NCBI GenBank assembly: GCA_910574715.1
Contig: CAJTCH010000006.1
Span: 93,435 to 157,434, forward strand
Origin: Lachnospiraceae bacterium
GTDB lineage: Bacteria > Bacillota > Clostridia > Lachnospirales > Lachnospiraceae
Direction of reading: 5' to 3'
Length of the DNA stretch: 64,000 nucleotides
Shown here: positions 54,716 through 63,744 of the stretch, piece after piece
Layout of the letters: each line of letters opens with the position of its first letter
How positions within the stretch are numbered: position 1 is the stretch's first letter
Notes under the pieces: generated by a model
What the model saw: the letters and a program-made list of their open reading frames with translations, nothing else
Told to the model about the DNA's origin: nothing
Database searches by the model: none
Translations under genes and position numbers: made by a program

Positions 54716-55702
54716 CTACAGGAATCCGCTCCCGCAGACACTCCTTCTATTGTATACACCTGCGGCTACCCGGTCAAGACCTGACAGGTCTTTTTTTATC
54801 GTCACATTCTCATATCCATGCTCTGTCATAAGCTCCGCCACGTCCTTTCCCTGGTCCCACCCGATCTCAAATATCAGGCTTCCCCCGTCCTTTATAAAGG
54901 AAACGCTGTCTTTCACGATCCTTCTGTAGAAATATAATCCGTCCTCCCTGCCGTCTAACGCGATCCGCGGATCATGAAGGCGCACTTCATCCTGAAGGAT
55001 CTCAATCTCGGCAGTACGGATATAGGGCGGGTTAGACACGATCACATCATAACATGGTCTGTCAAACTGTCTGTTCTCATCATCAGACAACCTATCAAAC
55101 AGATCAGACTCTATCCACTTGGCATCCACTTCCAGACGCTCTGCATTCTTTCTTGCAACCGCAAGTGCCTCCCCCGATATATCGCAGCCTGTTCCCTCTA
55201 ACTGCGGACACAGCTTCATGATACTCAGCAAGATACAGCCGGATCCGGTACACATATCCAGTATTTTTACCTTACGTTCCTCTTCACACTCGATCCCTGC
55301 AATGTTGTCCGCATCCCTTCCAGACTCCTCTGCTCCCCGTTCATTCCCGCGAAGCTTCGCCCGGATGAGCTTCACTGCTTCCTCCACAAGAGTCTCCGTA
55401 TCCTGACGCGGAATCAATACATGCTCATTGACATAGAAGGGATAACCCATGAATTCCTGTTCCCCCGTAATATGCTGAAGCGGGATCCGCTTCTTACGCA
55501 TCCCGATATAATGAAGATACTGCTCTGCCAGGGGTTCTTCGAGAATCCGCTCCGGTTCTCCATAATAAGCCGCCCGGCTGATACCGGAAGTGTATTCCAA
55601 CAGATACCAGGCGTCAAGCGCCGCTTCTTCGACACCGGCCACTTCTAATTCTGCCCTTCCCGTCTCAATGATCTGCCGCAGTGTGAAAATTCTCTGCCTC
55701 AT
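54716..55702 (-). CDS. prmC: Release factor glutamine methyltransferase
   Basis: Methylates the GGQ glutamine of release factors. The 328-aa protein has an N-terminal helical domain, the SAM motif ILDMCTGSGCILLSI, and the catalytic NPPY in VIVSNPPYIRT. It is longer than the usual ~280 aa because of a charged insertion near residues 120-145 (RGNERGAEESGRDADNIAG) and a slightly long tail. The start at ATG 55700-55702 follows GGAGAGCAT and overlaps the end of the DUF1385 gene by 38 bases. Confidence 0.93.
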   Translation of the reverse strand: MRQRIFTLRQIIETGRAELEVAGVEEAALDAWYLLEYTSGISRAAYYGEPERILEEPLAEQYLHYIGMRKKRIPLQHITGEQEFMGYPFYVNEHVLIPRQDTETLVEEAVKLIRAKLRGNERGAEESGRDADNIAGIECEEERKVKILDMCTGSGCILLSIMKLCPQLEGTGCDISGEALAVARKNAERLEVDAKWIESDLFDRLSDDENRQFDRPCYDVIVSNPPYIRTAEIEILQDEVRLHDPRIALDGREDGLYFYRRIVKDSVSFIKDGGSLIFEIGWDQGKDVAELMTEHGYENVTIKKDLSGLDRVAAGVYNRRSVCGSGFL

Positions 55703-56600
55703 ATGCTCTCCAATCAAATACAGCCTCCACCGCCTGGATCGCCACCTCTATCATGCCGTCGTCCGGCTCCTTCGTCGTCAGCTTCTGGATGGCAAGCCCC
55801 GGTCTGCTGAACAGATTCACCACCGGATTCTCACTGCGCCCCGCAAGCTTCAGGAATTCATAGGAGACTCCCGCGATCACCGGCAGCAGCACAATCCGGA
55901 TCACGATCCGCATAAGCGGAGTCTCTGCCCGGACTAACAGCAGCATGATAATGCTGATGGCAAGCACCAAGAACAGGAAGCTGGTCCCGCATCTCTTATG
56001 CTGTCTGGAGCTGCTCCTTACATTCTCCACCGTGAGCGGAAGCCCGTGCTCAATACAGTTGATACACTTATGCTCTGCACCGTGATACATGAAGGTTCTC
56101 TGAATATCCTCCATCCGGGAGATCAGAAGCACATATAATATGAAGATACCGATCCTCACGAATCCCTCGATCACGGTACGCACACCGTAAGAAGGGATAT
56201 AACTCTTAAGCAAAGAAGACAAGAAATAAGGAAGTACCATAAAAATAGCCACCGCCGCGACCAGCGAGAATGCCACCGTCACTCCCATCAGCAGGCTCTC
56301 CTTCTTCTCCTGCCTGGACGCTTCCTTCTCCGTCAGCTCTTTCTCTTCTTCATCCTCATAGAAGCTGGCAGAATAGGTCAACGTCTTCATCCCCAGCACC
56401 ATCGAATCTATGAAATTAAAAACACCCCGTATAAATGGGATCTCCGTCAGCTTCTTCCATCTGTATACAATACTCCTATATGTCTCCTTCTGAACGAAGA
56501 TCTCCCCGTCTGGCTTACGGACCGCAACGGCATAATCATCCTTATGCTTCATCATGATCCCTTCCAGCACGGCCTGACCGCCTATGTTAGATGATTTCAT
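55665..56600 (-). CDS. DUF1385 membrane protein
   Basis: A 311-aa protein that starts MKSSNIGGQAVLEGIMMKHKDDYAVAVRKPDGEI, the DUF1385 (YqhQ-like) signature. It has several membrane segments near residues 95-165 and 200-240. MYHGAEHKCINCIEHGLPLTVENVRSSSRQHKRCGTSFLFLVL is the conserved core. Function is unknown, though the family is regularly found beside prmC and prfA in Firmicutes. AAGGAGTATTAGG precedes the ATG. Confidence 0.9.
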   Translation of the reverse strand: MKSSNIGGQAVLEGIMMKHKDDYAVAVRKPDGEIFVQKETYRSIVYRWKKLTEIPFIRGVFNFIDSMVLGMKTLTYSASFYEDEEEKELTEKEASRQEKKESLLMGVTVAFSLVAAVAIFMVLPYFLSSLLKSYIPSYGVRTVIEGFVRIGIFILYVLLISRMEDIQRTFMYHGAEHKCINCIEHGLPLTVENVRSSSRQHKRCGTSFLFLVLAISIIMLLLVRAETPLMRIVIRIVLLPVIAGVSYEFLKLAGRSENPVVNLFSRPGLAIQKLTTKEPDDGMIEVAIQAVEAVFDWRAYEAENFHTAADH

Positions 56601-56621
56601 CCTAATACTCCTTATAGAAAA

Positions 56622-56647
56622 GGGTTGAGATCATACAACCTCAACCC
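56622..56647 (-). terminator. Terminator of rpmE
   Basis: Perfect 8-bp stem GGGTTGAG / CTCAACCC around a 10-base loop, followed on the minus strand by TTTTC. It divides rpmE from the DUF1385 operon. Confidence 0.8.
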
Positions 56648-56660
56648 GATACCTGCTTTT

Positions 56661-56873
56661 TTATTTACCCATTCCGTATTTCTTATTGAACTTGTCAACA
56701 CGGCCGCGAGCCTGAGCTGCTTTCTGCTGTCCTGTGTAAAAAGGATGGCACTTGGAACAGATCTCTACGTGGATATCTTCTTTTGTTGAACCTGTTACAA
56801 ATGTGTTGCCGCAGTTGCAGGTCACTGTTGCCTGATGATATGTTGGATGTATTCCTTCTTTCATGATCTTCAC
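56661..56873 (-). CDS. rpmE: Ribosomal protein L31, zinc-binding type
   Basis: A 70-aa ribosomal protein, [48 protein letters not shown]. Zinc ligands are present (CNC and CSKC), so it is the C+ type, which can act as a zinc store. GAAGAGGTGAAG precedes the ATG. Confidence 0.97.
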   Translation of the reverse strand: MKIMKEGIHPTYHQATVTCNCGNTFVTGSTKEDIHVEICSKCHPFYTGQQKAAQARGRVDKFNKKYGMGK

Positions 56874-56932
56874 CTCTTCTTTATTTTCGCGAGCGTTATA
56901 CGCTACTTATTCGTTTTCTAAACAGCGTTGTT

Positions 56933-56961
56933 ATTGTAACATAAAAACGCGGCATTGTCTA
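56933..56961 (-). promoter_or_regulatory. Promoter of rpmE
   Basis: Minus strand: -35 TAGACA (complement of 56956-56961), 17-base spacer, extended -10 TGTTACAAT (complement of 56933-56938 core). The -35 overlaps the rho stop codon. Confidence 0.7.
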
Positions 56962-58296
56962 GATGATTTTTGTCTTTTTTACCATTTGAATCAGTTCGGC
57001 ATTATTACGAGTCCGGCTGAACATATTCAGGATATTCTCCACTGCCTCATCCGCCCTCATGCCATTTAACGCGCGGCGCATATTATCAACCGCCTCCTGC
57101 TCCTCCCTGGACAGCAGAAGGTCTTCCCTTCTGGTTCCGGACTGCGGGATGTCGATCGCCGGGAATACCCTCTTCTCAGACAGCTTCCTGTCTAACACCA
57201 GTTCCATATTACCGGTTCCCTTGAACTCCTCATAGATCACATCATCCATCTTGCTCCCGGTATTGACAAGAGCCGTCGCCAGGATCGTGAGACTTCCGCC
57301 GCCGCGCATATTCCTAGCCGCACCGAAGAATCTCTTGGGCATATGCAGCGCCGCCGGGTCAAGACCGCCGGAAAGCGTTCTTCCTGAAGGAGGAACCGTC
57401 AGGTTATAAGCTCTCGCCAGACGCGTGATACTGTCAAGCAGTATCATGACGTCCTTCTTGTGCTCTACCAGGCGCTTCGCCCGCTCGATCACCATCTCCG
57501 ACACACGCTTGTGGTGCTCCGGCAATTCATCAAACGTAGAGTAGATGACTTCAACATTGTCTCCCTCGATGGTCTCCTTGATGTCCGTTACCTCCTCCGG
57601 ACGCTCGTCGATCAGCAGGATCAGCAGATGGATCTCCGGATTATTCCTCCTTATGGACAGCGCCACCTGCTTAAGCAAGGTTGTCTTACCAGCTTTCGGA
57701 GGAGACACGATCATACCGCGCTGCCCCTTCCCGATCGGAGACAAGAGATCTACGATCCTCATGGCAGTGCTCGTCTTGCCGCTCTCAAGCCTGAGTCTCT
57801 CATCCGGGAAGATCGGCGTCATATCCTCGAAATTGGTCCTCCGCATCGCCTTCATCGGATCGATATTGTTGATTCTCGTTAAGTATAGTAATGCGCTGAA
57901 CTTCTCCTGCTGCGTCTTGATCCTCGTATGTCCTTCCAGAATATCTCCCGTCTTAAGATTGAACTTCCGAATCTGGGACGGCGATACATACACGTCGTTC
58001 TCTCCCGGCAGGTAGTTGGCGCTCCTGATAAATCCATATCCGTCCGGAAGCACCTCTAAGATTCCGCAGGCTGTAATGCCGCTATCCAATCTATCTATAT
58101 CATGAACCTCTTTATCTCCTGTATTCGCAGACATCTCCTTCACTGCTTCCCTGGAAGCCTGCTTCTCCTTCTCATCCTCCTCCAGCATACGCTCAACAAG
58201 CTCTGCTTTCTTCATTGTCGATATCCCCTTTAAGCCTCTCGCCTTCGCAAGATCTTTGAGTGTAGATAAGGGCAGTGATTCATATTTTTCTCTCAT
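56959..58296 (-). CDS. rho: Transcription termination factor Rho
   Basis: A hexameric RNA helicase that ends transcription. The 445-aa protein has the N-terminal SAP-like helical bundle, a cold-shock-like RNA-binding domain ([19 protein letters not shown]), P-loop [14 protein letters not shown], Walker [14 protein letters not shown], and the Q/R-loop region. A ~50-residue charged spacer ([26 protein letters not shown]) separates the first two domains. AAAGGAATAGCC precedes the ATG. Confidence 0.97.
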   Translation of the reverse strand: MREKYESLPLSTLKDLAKARGLKGISTMKKAELVERMLEEDEKEKQASREAVKEMSANTGDKEVHDIDRLDSGITACGILEVLPDGYGFIRSANYLPGENDVYVSPSQIRKFNLKTGDILEGHTRIKTQQEKFSALLYLTRINNIDPMKAMRRTNFEDMTPIFPDERLRLESGKTSTAMRIVDLLSPIGKGQRGMIVSPPKAGKTTLLKQVALSIRRNNPEIHLLILLIDERPEEVTDIKETIEGDNVEVIYSTFDELPEHHKRVSEMVIERAKRLVEHKKDVMILLDSITRLARAYNLTVPPSGRTLSGGLDPAALHMPKRFFGAARNMRGGGSLTILATALVNTGSKMDDVIYEEFKGTGNMELVLDRKLSEKRVFPAIDIPQSGTRREDLLLSREEQEAVDNMRRALNGMRADEAVENILNMFSRTRNNAELIQMVKKTKII

Positions 58297-58388
58297 ATGG
58301 CTATTCCTTTCTAAATTTTTTCCATTAAATATACTAATATTCGATGTATCATATCTAATATATATTCACTGGGATTGAGGGGCCTGAA

Positions 58389-58479
58389 TTGACCCAGTTG
58401 GAATCAGATGTTATTATACTACATTTATTGGAAATTTAAAAGCCTTTTTATTGATTTGATTCATTAAGAATGTTATTAT
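58389..58479 (+). promoter_or_regulatory. Tandem promoters for the radical SAM gene
   Basis: Upstream: TTGACC (58389-58394), 17-base spacer, TATTAT (58412-58417). Downstream: TTGATT (58451-58456), 17-base spacer, TATTAT (58474-58479). Both have a TGT extended -10. An 8-bp hairpin (CCAACCGC / GCGGTTGG, 58494-58515) lies in the leader and has no T-run. Confidence 0.6.
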
Positions 58480-58548
58480 ATGGATACAGTTCTCCAACCG
58501 CAACGCGGCGGTTGGATATTCAGTCTGAGGGAAAGGCGGCGGAATACA

Positions 58549-59484
58549 ATGGCAATATACTGGGACAACCGGCGATATTACTCTCTTGACTATTACCTGA
58601 AGCAGACTTACGGCAGGAAGATGTACAAGATCTCACTGGATGCAGGTCTAACCTGCCCCAACCGGGACGGCACCCTGGGTGACCGCGGCTGCATCTTCTG
58701 CAGCGCTGGAGGTTCCGGGGATTATGCCGCAGACCGGCGCCTCTCCATCACGGAACAGATCCGGACGGGCAAAGCACAAGCCGCGGGCAAATATTCCGGC
58801 AACGCTTATATCGCTTATTTCCAGGCATATACCAATACCTATGCTCCGGTCTCCCGTCTGCGCAAGATATTCACCGAAGCATTGGCATCCCCTGATATCT
58901 GCATCCTGGATATCGCGACAAGACCTGACTGCCTTGGCCCCGATGTGCTGGAACTTCTGAAAGAACTAAGCATGATCAAGCCCGTATGGATAGAGCTGGG
59001 ACTCCAGACAATCCATACGCAGACGGCAAAGTTCATTCACAGGGGTTATGAGCTTCCCGTATTTGAACAGGCTGTCTTAAGCTTACGGGCGCTATCCATT
59101 CCAGTGATCGTCCATACGATCCTCGGACTTCCAGGAGAAGGCATGCCGCATCTGCTTGCCACAGTCAGCTATCTGAATACCCTGGATATCCAAGGTGTAA
59201 AATTTCAATTACTACATATATTAAAGGGTACCGATCTTGCAAAATATTACAAGGAACATCCGTTTCCGCTTCCCGATATGGAAGAATACTTCGTGATGCT
59301 CGGCAAGGCGCTGAGTACCCTTCGCCCTGACATTACCGTACACCGGCTTACCGGCGACGGCCCCAAGCCGCTCCTTGTCGCTCCCCTGTGGACGGGACAC
59401 AAGCGCCGAGTACTGAACGGCCTGCACGCCTATCTGAAGGAGCACGACATCTGGCAGGGAAAAGACTATGAGAAAGGAATGTAA
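58549..59484 (+). CDS. Radical SAM protein, TIGR01212 type
   Basis: A 311-aa radical SAM enzyme. Cluster cysteines lie in DAGLTCPNRDGTLGDRGCIFCSAGG (C-x8-C-x2-C spacing, typical of this family). AYFQAYTNTYAP and PDCLGPDVLELLKEL follow. The family role is not settled. The ATG at 58549 is used because GAAAGGCGGCGG lies before it; the longer frame from 58480 reads through the leader hairpin. DUF4364 follows after three bases. Confidence 0.88.
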   Translation: MAIYWDNRRYYSLDYYLKQTYGRKMYKISLDAGLTCPNRDGTLGDRGCIFCSAGGSGDYAADRRLSITEQIRTGKAQAAGKYSGNAYIAYFQAYTNTYAPVSRLRKIFTEALASPDICILDIATRPDCLGPDVLELLKELSMIKPVWIELGLQTIHTQTAKFIHRGYELPVFEQAVLSLRALSIPVIVHTILGLPGEGMPHLLATVSYLNTLDIQGVKFQLLHILKGTDLAKYYKEHPFPLPDMEEYFVMLGKALSTLRPDITVHRLTGDGPKPLLVAPLWTGHKRRVLNGLHAYLKEHDIWQGKDYEKGM

Positions 59485-59487
59485 CGC

Positions 59488-60000
59488 ATGGATAAACCTC
59501 TCAAATTATACAAGCTTATCATATTATATATCCTGAACAGGGTGGATTTCCCCCTGACGAACGCACAGCTCTCTGAATTCATTCTGGATGAGGGATATAC
59601 GACTTATTTCAAACTTCAACAGGCGATCTCCGAACTGGTGGAATCGAATCTCATACAAGAGGAATCAACCCATAACAGAACCTTCTTCCATATCACAGAG
59701 GAAGGCGCCGAGATCGTCTATTACTTCCGCAATGATATCTCCCCTGCCATCCAGAAAGATATCAATGCATTTTTGAAGCAGAAGCGATATGAACTCAAGA
59801 ACGAAGTATCCGTCAAGTCCGATTATTACCGCAATTCCAATGGGGAATATTTTGTCAAATGCCAGGTCATCGAACAACGGATTCCCCTGATCGAGCTGAC
59901 CGTTACCGCGCCGACCGAGGCGGAGGCAGAGACGATCGCCAATAACTGGACGAAGAAGAACCAGGAGATCTATGCACATATTATGTCGCAGCTATTATAG
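59488..60000 (+). CDS. DUF4364 family protein
   Basis: A 170-aa cytosolic protein, MDKPLKLYKLIILYILNRVDFPLTNAQLSEFILDEGYTTYFKLQQAISELVESNLI, with a winged-helix-like N-terminal domain (helix-turn-helix pattern). DUF4364 proteins are common in Clostridia and may be DNA-binding, though unproven. GAAAGGAATGTAACGC precedes the ATG. Confidence 0.85.
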   Translation: MDKPLKLYKLIILYILNRVDFPLTNAQLSEFILDEGYTTYFKLQQAISELVESNLIQEESTHNRTFFHITEEGAEIVYYFRNDISPAIQKDINAFLKQKRYELKNEVSVKSDYYRNSNGEYFVKCQVIEQRIPLIELTVTAPTEAEAETIANNWTKKNQEIYAHIMSQLL

Positions 60001-60033
60001 GCTTGGCTGCAGCATTTTGATCAGAGTCAAAGA

Positions 60034-60092
60034 CCTCGCGGCAGTCGCCAAATGTGCATGCAAGCATGCCCGCTTGGCTCGTTGCTCGCGGG
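60034..60092. repeat. Structured 49-nt repeat element, copy 1
   Basis: The core 60037-60085 is identical over 49 bases to 61233-61281. It folds as nested stems: outer CC(T)CGCG with CGCGGG, middle GCCAA / TTGGC, apical GCATG-CAAG-CATGC. The outer stem differs between copies but keeps pairing (G-C versus G-U). The copies lie in non-coding DNA before and after the two chromate transporter genes, in the same orientation. Confidence 0.8.
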
Positions 60093-60117
60093 AATTAAGA
60101 TAGGAGCATTGAATACT

Positions 60118-60669
60118 ATGAATACCAAGAAATTAGCGGAATTATATGTTAGTTTTTTCAAGATCGGCGGCCTCACCTTCGGCGGCGGGCTTGCCATGCT
60201 GCCCATGCTGCAGCGAGAGGTAGTGCAGAAGCATGGTTGGTGTACGGAAGAAGAACTTCTGGATATCTACGCCATCGGTCAGTGTACCCCCGGAATCATC
60301 GCAGTCAACACTGCTACCTATGTGGGCTATAAGCAGGCCGGATTCATCGGCGGTGTGTCCGGTACTTTGGGGATGGTCTCCCCTTCCCTCATTATCATCT
60401 GCCTGGTCGCTTCGATTCTTAATAATTTCATCCACATGCCGGTGGTCCTTCATGCCCTGGCAGGCATCCGTATCGTTGTATGCGCGCTGATGCTGAACAC
60501 TGTAGTCAGCATGATGAAGAAAGGGATCATCGACAAGCTGGGCGCCCTGGTCTTTCTTGTTGCCTTTATACTGGCTTGCTTTACGCCGGTTCCAACAGCG
60601 CTGGTGATCGTCTTATCCGGAGTCACCGGCATCATTGCCAAACATATCGAAGGGAGGCGTAACGCATGA
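60118..60669 (+). CDS. Chromate transporter family protein, first half
   Basis: A 183-aa CHR-domain membrane protein. FFKIGGLTFGGGLAMLPMLQREVV and CTPGIIAVNTATYVGYKQAGF are the conserved CHR motifs. Several membrane segments follow. In Firmicutes two short CHR proteins form the full transporter, so this pairs with the next gene. Physiological substrate is uncertain (anion export). The ATG at 60118 is used with GATAGGAG upstream; an in-frame ATG at 60052 lies inside the repeat and would add a nonsense leader. Confidence 0.9.
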   Translation: MNTKKLAELYVSFFKIGGLTFGGGLAMLPMLQREVVQKHGWCTEEELLDIYAIGQCTPGIIAVNTATYVGYKQAGFIGGVSGTLGMVSPSLIIICLVASILNNFIHMPVVLHALAGIRIVVCALMLNTVVSMMKKGIIDKLGALVFLVAFILACFTPVPTALVIVLSGVTGIIAKHIEGRRNA

Positions 60670-61220
60670 TCTATCTGATCCTTGCATATGAATTCTTCAA
60701 GATCGGTCTGTTCTCCATCGGCGGGGGGATGGCGACACTGCCCTTCCTGATGGATCTGACGAACAAATATGACTGGTTTACAGTAAGCGAACTCACCAAC
60801 ATGGTTGCCATCAGCGAGAGCACCCCCGGGCCTGTAGGTATCAATATGGCGACTTACGCCGGATATAACGCCGCCGGCGTCCCGGGAGCGATCGTAGCCA
60901 CCCTGGCGCTCACGGCGCCGGCTCTGATCATTATCGTGCTGATTGCAAAGTTTCTGGAGAATTTCAGTGAGAATAAGAATGTGAAAGCCGCTTTCTACGG
61001 CATCCGCCCGGCTGTGGCCGCCCTGATCGGGTATGCGGTGTGGGAACTGCTCAAGATTGCGATCGTGTCGGTTGTCGAAGGAAATGTACAGGTGAATGTG
61101 GTCAATGTGGCGGTTTGTGGTGTTACGTTCGCACTTCTGCAGGTGAAGAAGCTTGGGAAGCTGCATCCCCTGGTGTGGATCGCGGCAGGGGCTTGCGTGG
61201 GGGTTGTGCTTGGGATGTAA
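60666..61220 (+). CDS. Chromate transporter family protein, second half
   Basis: A 184-aa second CHR-domain protein, overlapping the first by four bases (ATGA). FFKIGLFSIGGGMATLPFLMDL and ESTPGPVGINMATYAGYNAAG are the matching motifs. The reading GGGAGGCGTAACGC before the ATG supports coupled translation. Confidence 0.9.
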   Translation: MIYLILAYEFFKIGLFSIGGGMATLPFLMDLTNKYDWFTVSELTNMVAISESTPGPVGINMATYAGYNAAGVPGAIVATLALTAPALIIIVLIAKFLENFSENKNVKAAFYGIRPAVAALIGYAVWELLKIAIVSVVEGNVQVNVVNVAVCGVTFALLQVKKLGKLHPLVWIAAGACVGVVLGM

Positions 61221-61221
61221 G

Positions 61222-62300
61222 TCAAATACTCCCGCGGCAGTCGCCAAATGTGCATGCAAGCATGCCCGCTTGGCTCGTTGCCCGTGGGAATAACAGAATA
61301 TTGCTCCAGAGGATTCCAAACATTGCCGCAAGATCAATCACCGGATTCAACGCCGTATATGGTACTGTCTGGCCATTAAAAATCTTATTCTGCAGAATAT
61401 CATTCAATTCAGGATACGTTATTACCTTCCCGATTAATGATTCAAATAACGTATTTTTTCTGGATGTCAGAATACGCAGCGCCTCCACGAATCCATCAGC
61501 CGTCCATGCTTTAGCCTTACCGCCCTCTGACCGGCTGATCTCTTCATCCATCAATTTGCATAGCTGGGATACAAGAAACGGATATCCGGATGTTTCCGCA
61601 CAAAGCAGTTCAGCCATCTCTTCCACATCCATCTCAAGTTGGTAATCCTCCATATACTCCCGCAGCATTTCAGCGATTCCCTCTTTTCCAAGACTCATCT
61701 CAACACCGAAATCCGAAGCAACATTCCATGGACTATTTACTTTATGATCCTCATCCGATCGCAGCTTCTTCACCAGATTCTTCACATCATACACTCCGGC
61801 TAAGATCACTGATCTGAAAGTAGAATACGTCGCACGCCGGATATAATACGCGCAAAGCTGTGCAAGAAAATCAATAAAAACCTGATTGTTCACGGCACTG
61901 TCAACCTCATCGATCATCAACACGACCGGCTTATCTGCCTGATCGTCTCCCGCAAATTATTTGAAATATCTGTAATCTCCGCCTTTATTCTTCTTACAAA
62001 TATGCCGGCAAAGGAGAGCGCAAAGACATTCTCATTCTCAAACTCCCCGGAACCAAACATCTGGAAATCTATGGAAACAACATAATAATCTTTCTTCAAA
62101 TATTGTTCTAACGCTATAAGTGTCGTTGTCTTCCCATACTGTCTGGCTCTGTTGATCGTAAAATACAAGCCATCATCAACAAGATCTTTTATCTTTTTCA
62201 GCCGCTCTTCAAAATTCACCATGTAATGTTCATCCGGTACGCAGATCCCCGTCACATTAAATTTCTTTGCCTTGTTTACCACATTCCCTATCAAATCCAT
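61222..62300 (-). pseudogene. AAA ATPase (AAA-ATPase-like, Lachnospiraceae type), frameshifted and 3' truncated
   Basis: Two overlapping minus-strand frames make up one gene. The N-terminal part (62300 down to about 61917) has FNVTGICVPDEHYMVNFEERLKKI and the P-loop RARQYGKTTTLIAL, then ends in the stop after IRQISRSC. The C-terminal part (61923 to 61222) resumes in the next frame with VVLMIDEVDSA (Walker B), VILAGVYDVKNL and SGYPFLVSQLCKLMD. The join (about 61940-61960) carries a one-base frameshift, and the segment before Walker B is shorter than in intact relatives. The 3' end leaves the family pattern after IDLAAMFGI and continues into repeat copy 2. It overlaps the upstream ATPase by 44 bases. 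Confidence 0.8.
61231..61288. repeat. Structured 49-nt repeat element, copy 2
   Basis: Copy 2 of the element at 60034 (core 61233-61281 identical). Its outer stem is CCCGCGG / CCGTGGG with one G-U. In the opposite orientation it is read as the last ~20 codons of the broken AAA ATPase gene (PRATSQAGMLACTFGDCRG). Confidence 0.8.
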
Positions 62301-63684
62301 ACATATCTCCCAATCCAATCAATGATACATCACCCCGATTCGCCGCCTCCATAAGACTCTGGGTAAATCCTCCTTTGGAAAATATATAATAATAGTATCT
62401 CTCACCTTTCCCAAAAACCTTTGCATACTCTCGGAGCAACTCTAATTCATCCATCCCGATCTTCTCATTTCTGAATTTGCAGGAGCCGATCAGATATTCC
62501 TTCCCCTCCACCGGGGTTCCTACAAGATCGATCTGTATCTGCTTCTTCCGCCTGGAATCCGTTCCCCACCACTGCCCGATACCACTTAAGTTCACAGGCA
62601 GATCATCCGCATAATAAAGCAAGTATTCCTGGCACATCTTCTCAAAGATCAACCCCATATAATCGGATAAATACTGCTTTACCGCATATGGATATACCTT
62701 CTCTATCCTCTCTGAATGGATCGCAGCAATATTCTGCGGAACAAAACGATACCAGAATCTGAAAAAATTATCCGTCAAAAAATAAATCGTCTTCTTCCCC
62801 GGCTTCTCTGTAATCGGAGTTTCCTTCTTAATGATCCCAAGATCGATCAATGTCTTAACATACTTTGCACAAGGCCCTGTCTCAATTCCCGTCTTCGTAG
62901 AAATATCATTCATACGGGATGCACCTTCTGCAATCGCCCTGATAATAGAATTGTATACCGCAGGCTCCCGCAATTCCTGCTTCAACAGGTTCTCCGGCTC
63001 CTCAAACAGATAACTGGAGCTGTCAAACAGATTATCTAAAAGCGCCCGATCTACAGTACTTCGCACTTTTAGCTGATTAATATAGTGAGGGATTCCCCCT
63101 GTAATGCCATAAACCAGTGCCTGGTCCTCATAATTAAGAGAGGGATAAAACTGTGCCGACTCCAGATAAGTCAACGGTTCTATCTTGAACTGCGCTGTTC
63201 GCCTTCCGTACAGCGGACTCTCATACCCCAATACCTGGTATTCCATAAAACTCATAGATGACCCGCAAAGAATAAGAAATAACCGCCCCTCGCTCCATAC
63301 ATGATCGATCAAATGCTGCAGCATGGAAGAAACAGCCGGCTTAGATTTGGCAAGATATGGATATTCGTCTATTACAAACACTACCCGCTCCTCACCTGAC
63401 AACTTGCTGATCTCATCGAAGGCATCCTCATATGACTGAAATTCAGCCGTACTGGCAGCATCCGGACGTTCATATTGATGGATGGAATTGGATAATGTAC
63501 GGAGATTCTCCTGTGCAGTAGCATTCAGCGCAGAAAAATAAATGGTTGGTTTATCCTTACAGAACTCATTGATCAAGGCTGTCTTGCCGACCCGTCTTCT
63601 GCCATAGATAATGACACACTCAAAATCAGTATACTGATAACGCTTATTCAACTTGCGAAGTTCTGATTCCCGGCAATGGAACAT
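62257..63684 (-). CDS. ATPase with DUF234/nuclease-like C-terminal domain
   Basis: A 475-aa AAA-type (archaeal ATPase-like) protein. P-loop IIYGRRRVGKTALINEF near residue 26, Walker B VVFVIDEYPYLAK, and LCGSSMSFME. A helical region ends in a winged helix (MNDISTKTGIETGPCAKYVKTLIDLGIIKKE). The C-terminal domain has IDLVGTP and YLIGSCKFRN, with restriction-endonuclease-like spacing (D and xCK). Function of the family is unknown. GAAGGAGGATAAGCT precedes the ATG. A near-perfect 37-bp palindrome lies upstream. Confidence 0.85.
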   Translation of the reverse strand: MFHCRESELRKLNKRYQYTDFECVIIYGRRRVGKTALINEFCKDKPTIYFSALNATAQENLRTLSNSIHQYERPDAASTAEFQSYEDAFDEISKLSGEERVVFVIDEYPYLAKSKPAVSSMLQHLIDHVWSEGRLFLILCGSSMSFMEYQVLGYESPLYGRRTAQFKIEPLTYLESAQFYPSLNYEDQALVYGITGGIPHYINQLKVRSTVDRALLDNLFDSSSYLFEEPENLLKQELREPAVYNSIIRAIAEGASRMNDISTKTGIETGPCAKYVKTLIDLGIIKKETPITEKPGKKTIYFLTDNFFRFWYRFVPQNIAAIHSERIEKVYPYAVKQYLSDYMGLIFEKMCQEYLLYYADDLPVNLSGIGQWWGTDSRRKKQIQIDLVGTPVEGKEYLIGSCKFRNEKIGMDELELLREYAKVFGKGERYYYYIFSKGGFTQSLMEAANRGDVSLIGLGDMYGFDRECGKQGKEI

Positions 63685-63707
63685 AGCTTATCCTCCTTCA
63701 TACCAAG

Positions 63708-63744
63708 AAACTTACCCATGAGTTAGTAACTTATGAGTAAGTTT
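63708..63744. promoter_or_regulatory. 37-bp near-perfect palindrome upstream of the DUF234-type ATPase
   Basis: Arms of 18 bases (63708-63725 and 63727-63744), AAACTTACCCATGAGTTA and AAACTTACTCATAAGTTA (reverse complement), match at 16 of 18 positions around a single G. It lies 24 bases before the ATPase ATG on the minus strand, where an operator would be. The nature of the binding protein is unknown. Confidence 0.7.

Noticed and set aside
60052..60117. Longer start for the first chromate transporter protein
   Set aside because: It would translate the repeat element (MQACPLGSLLAG) and lacks a ribosome site; the ATG at 60118 fits the family start.
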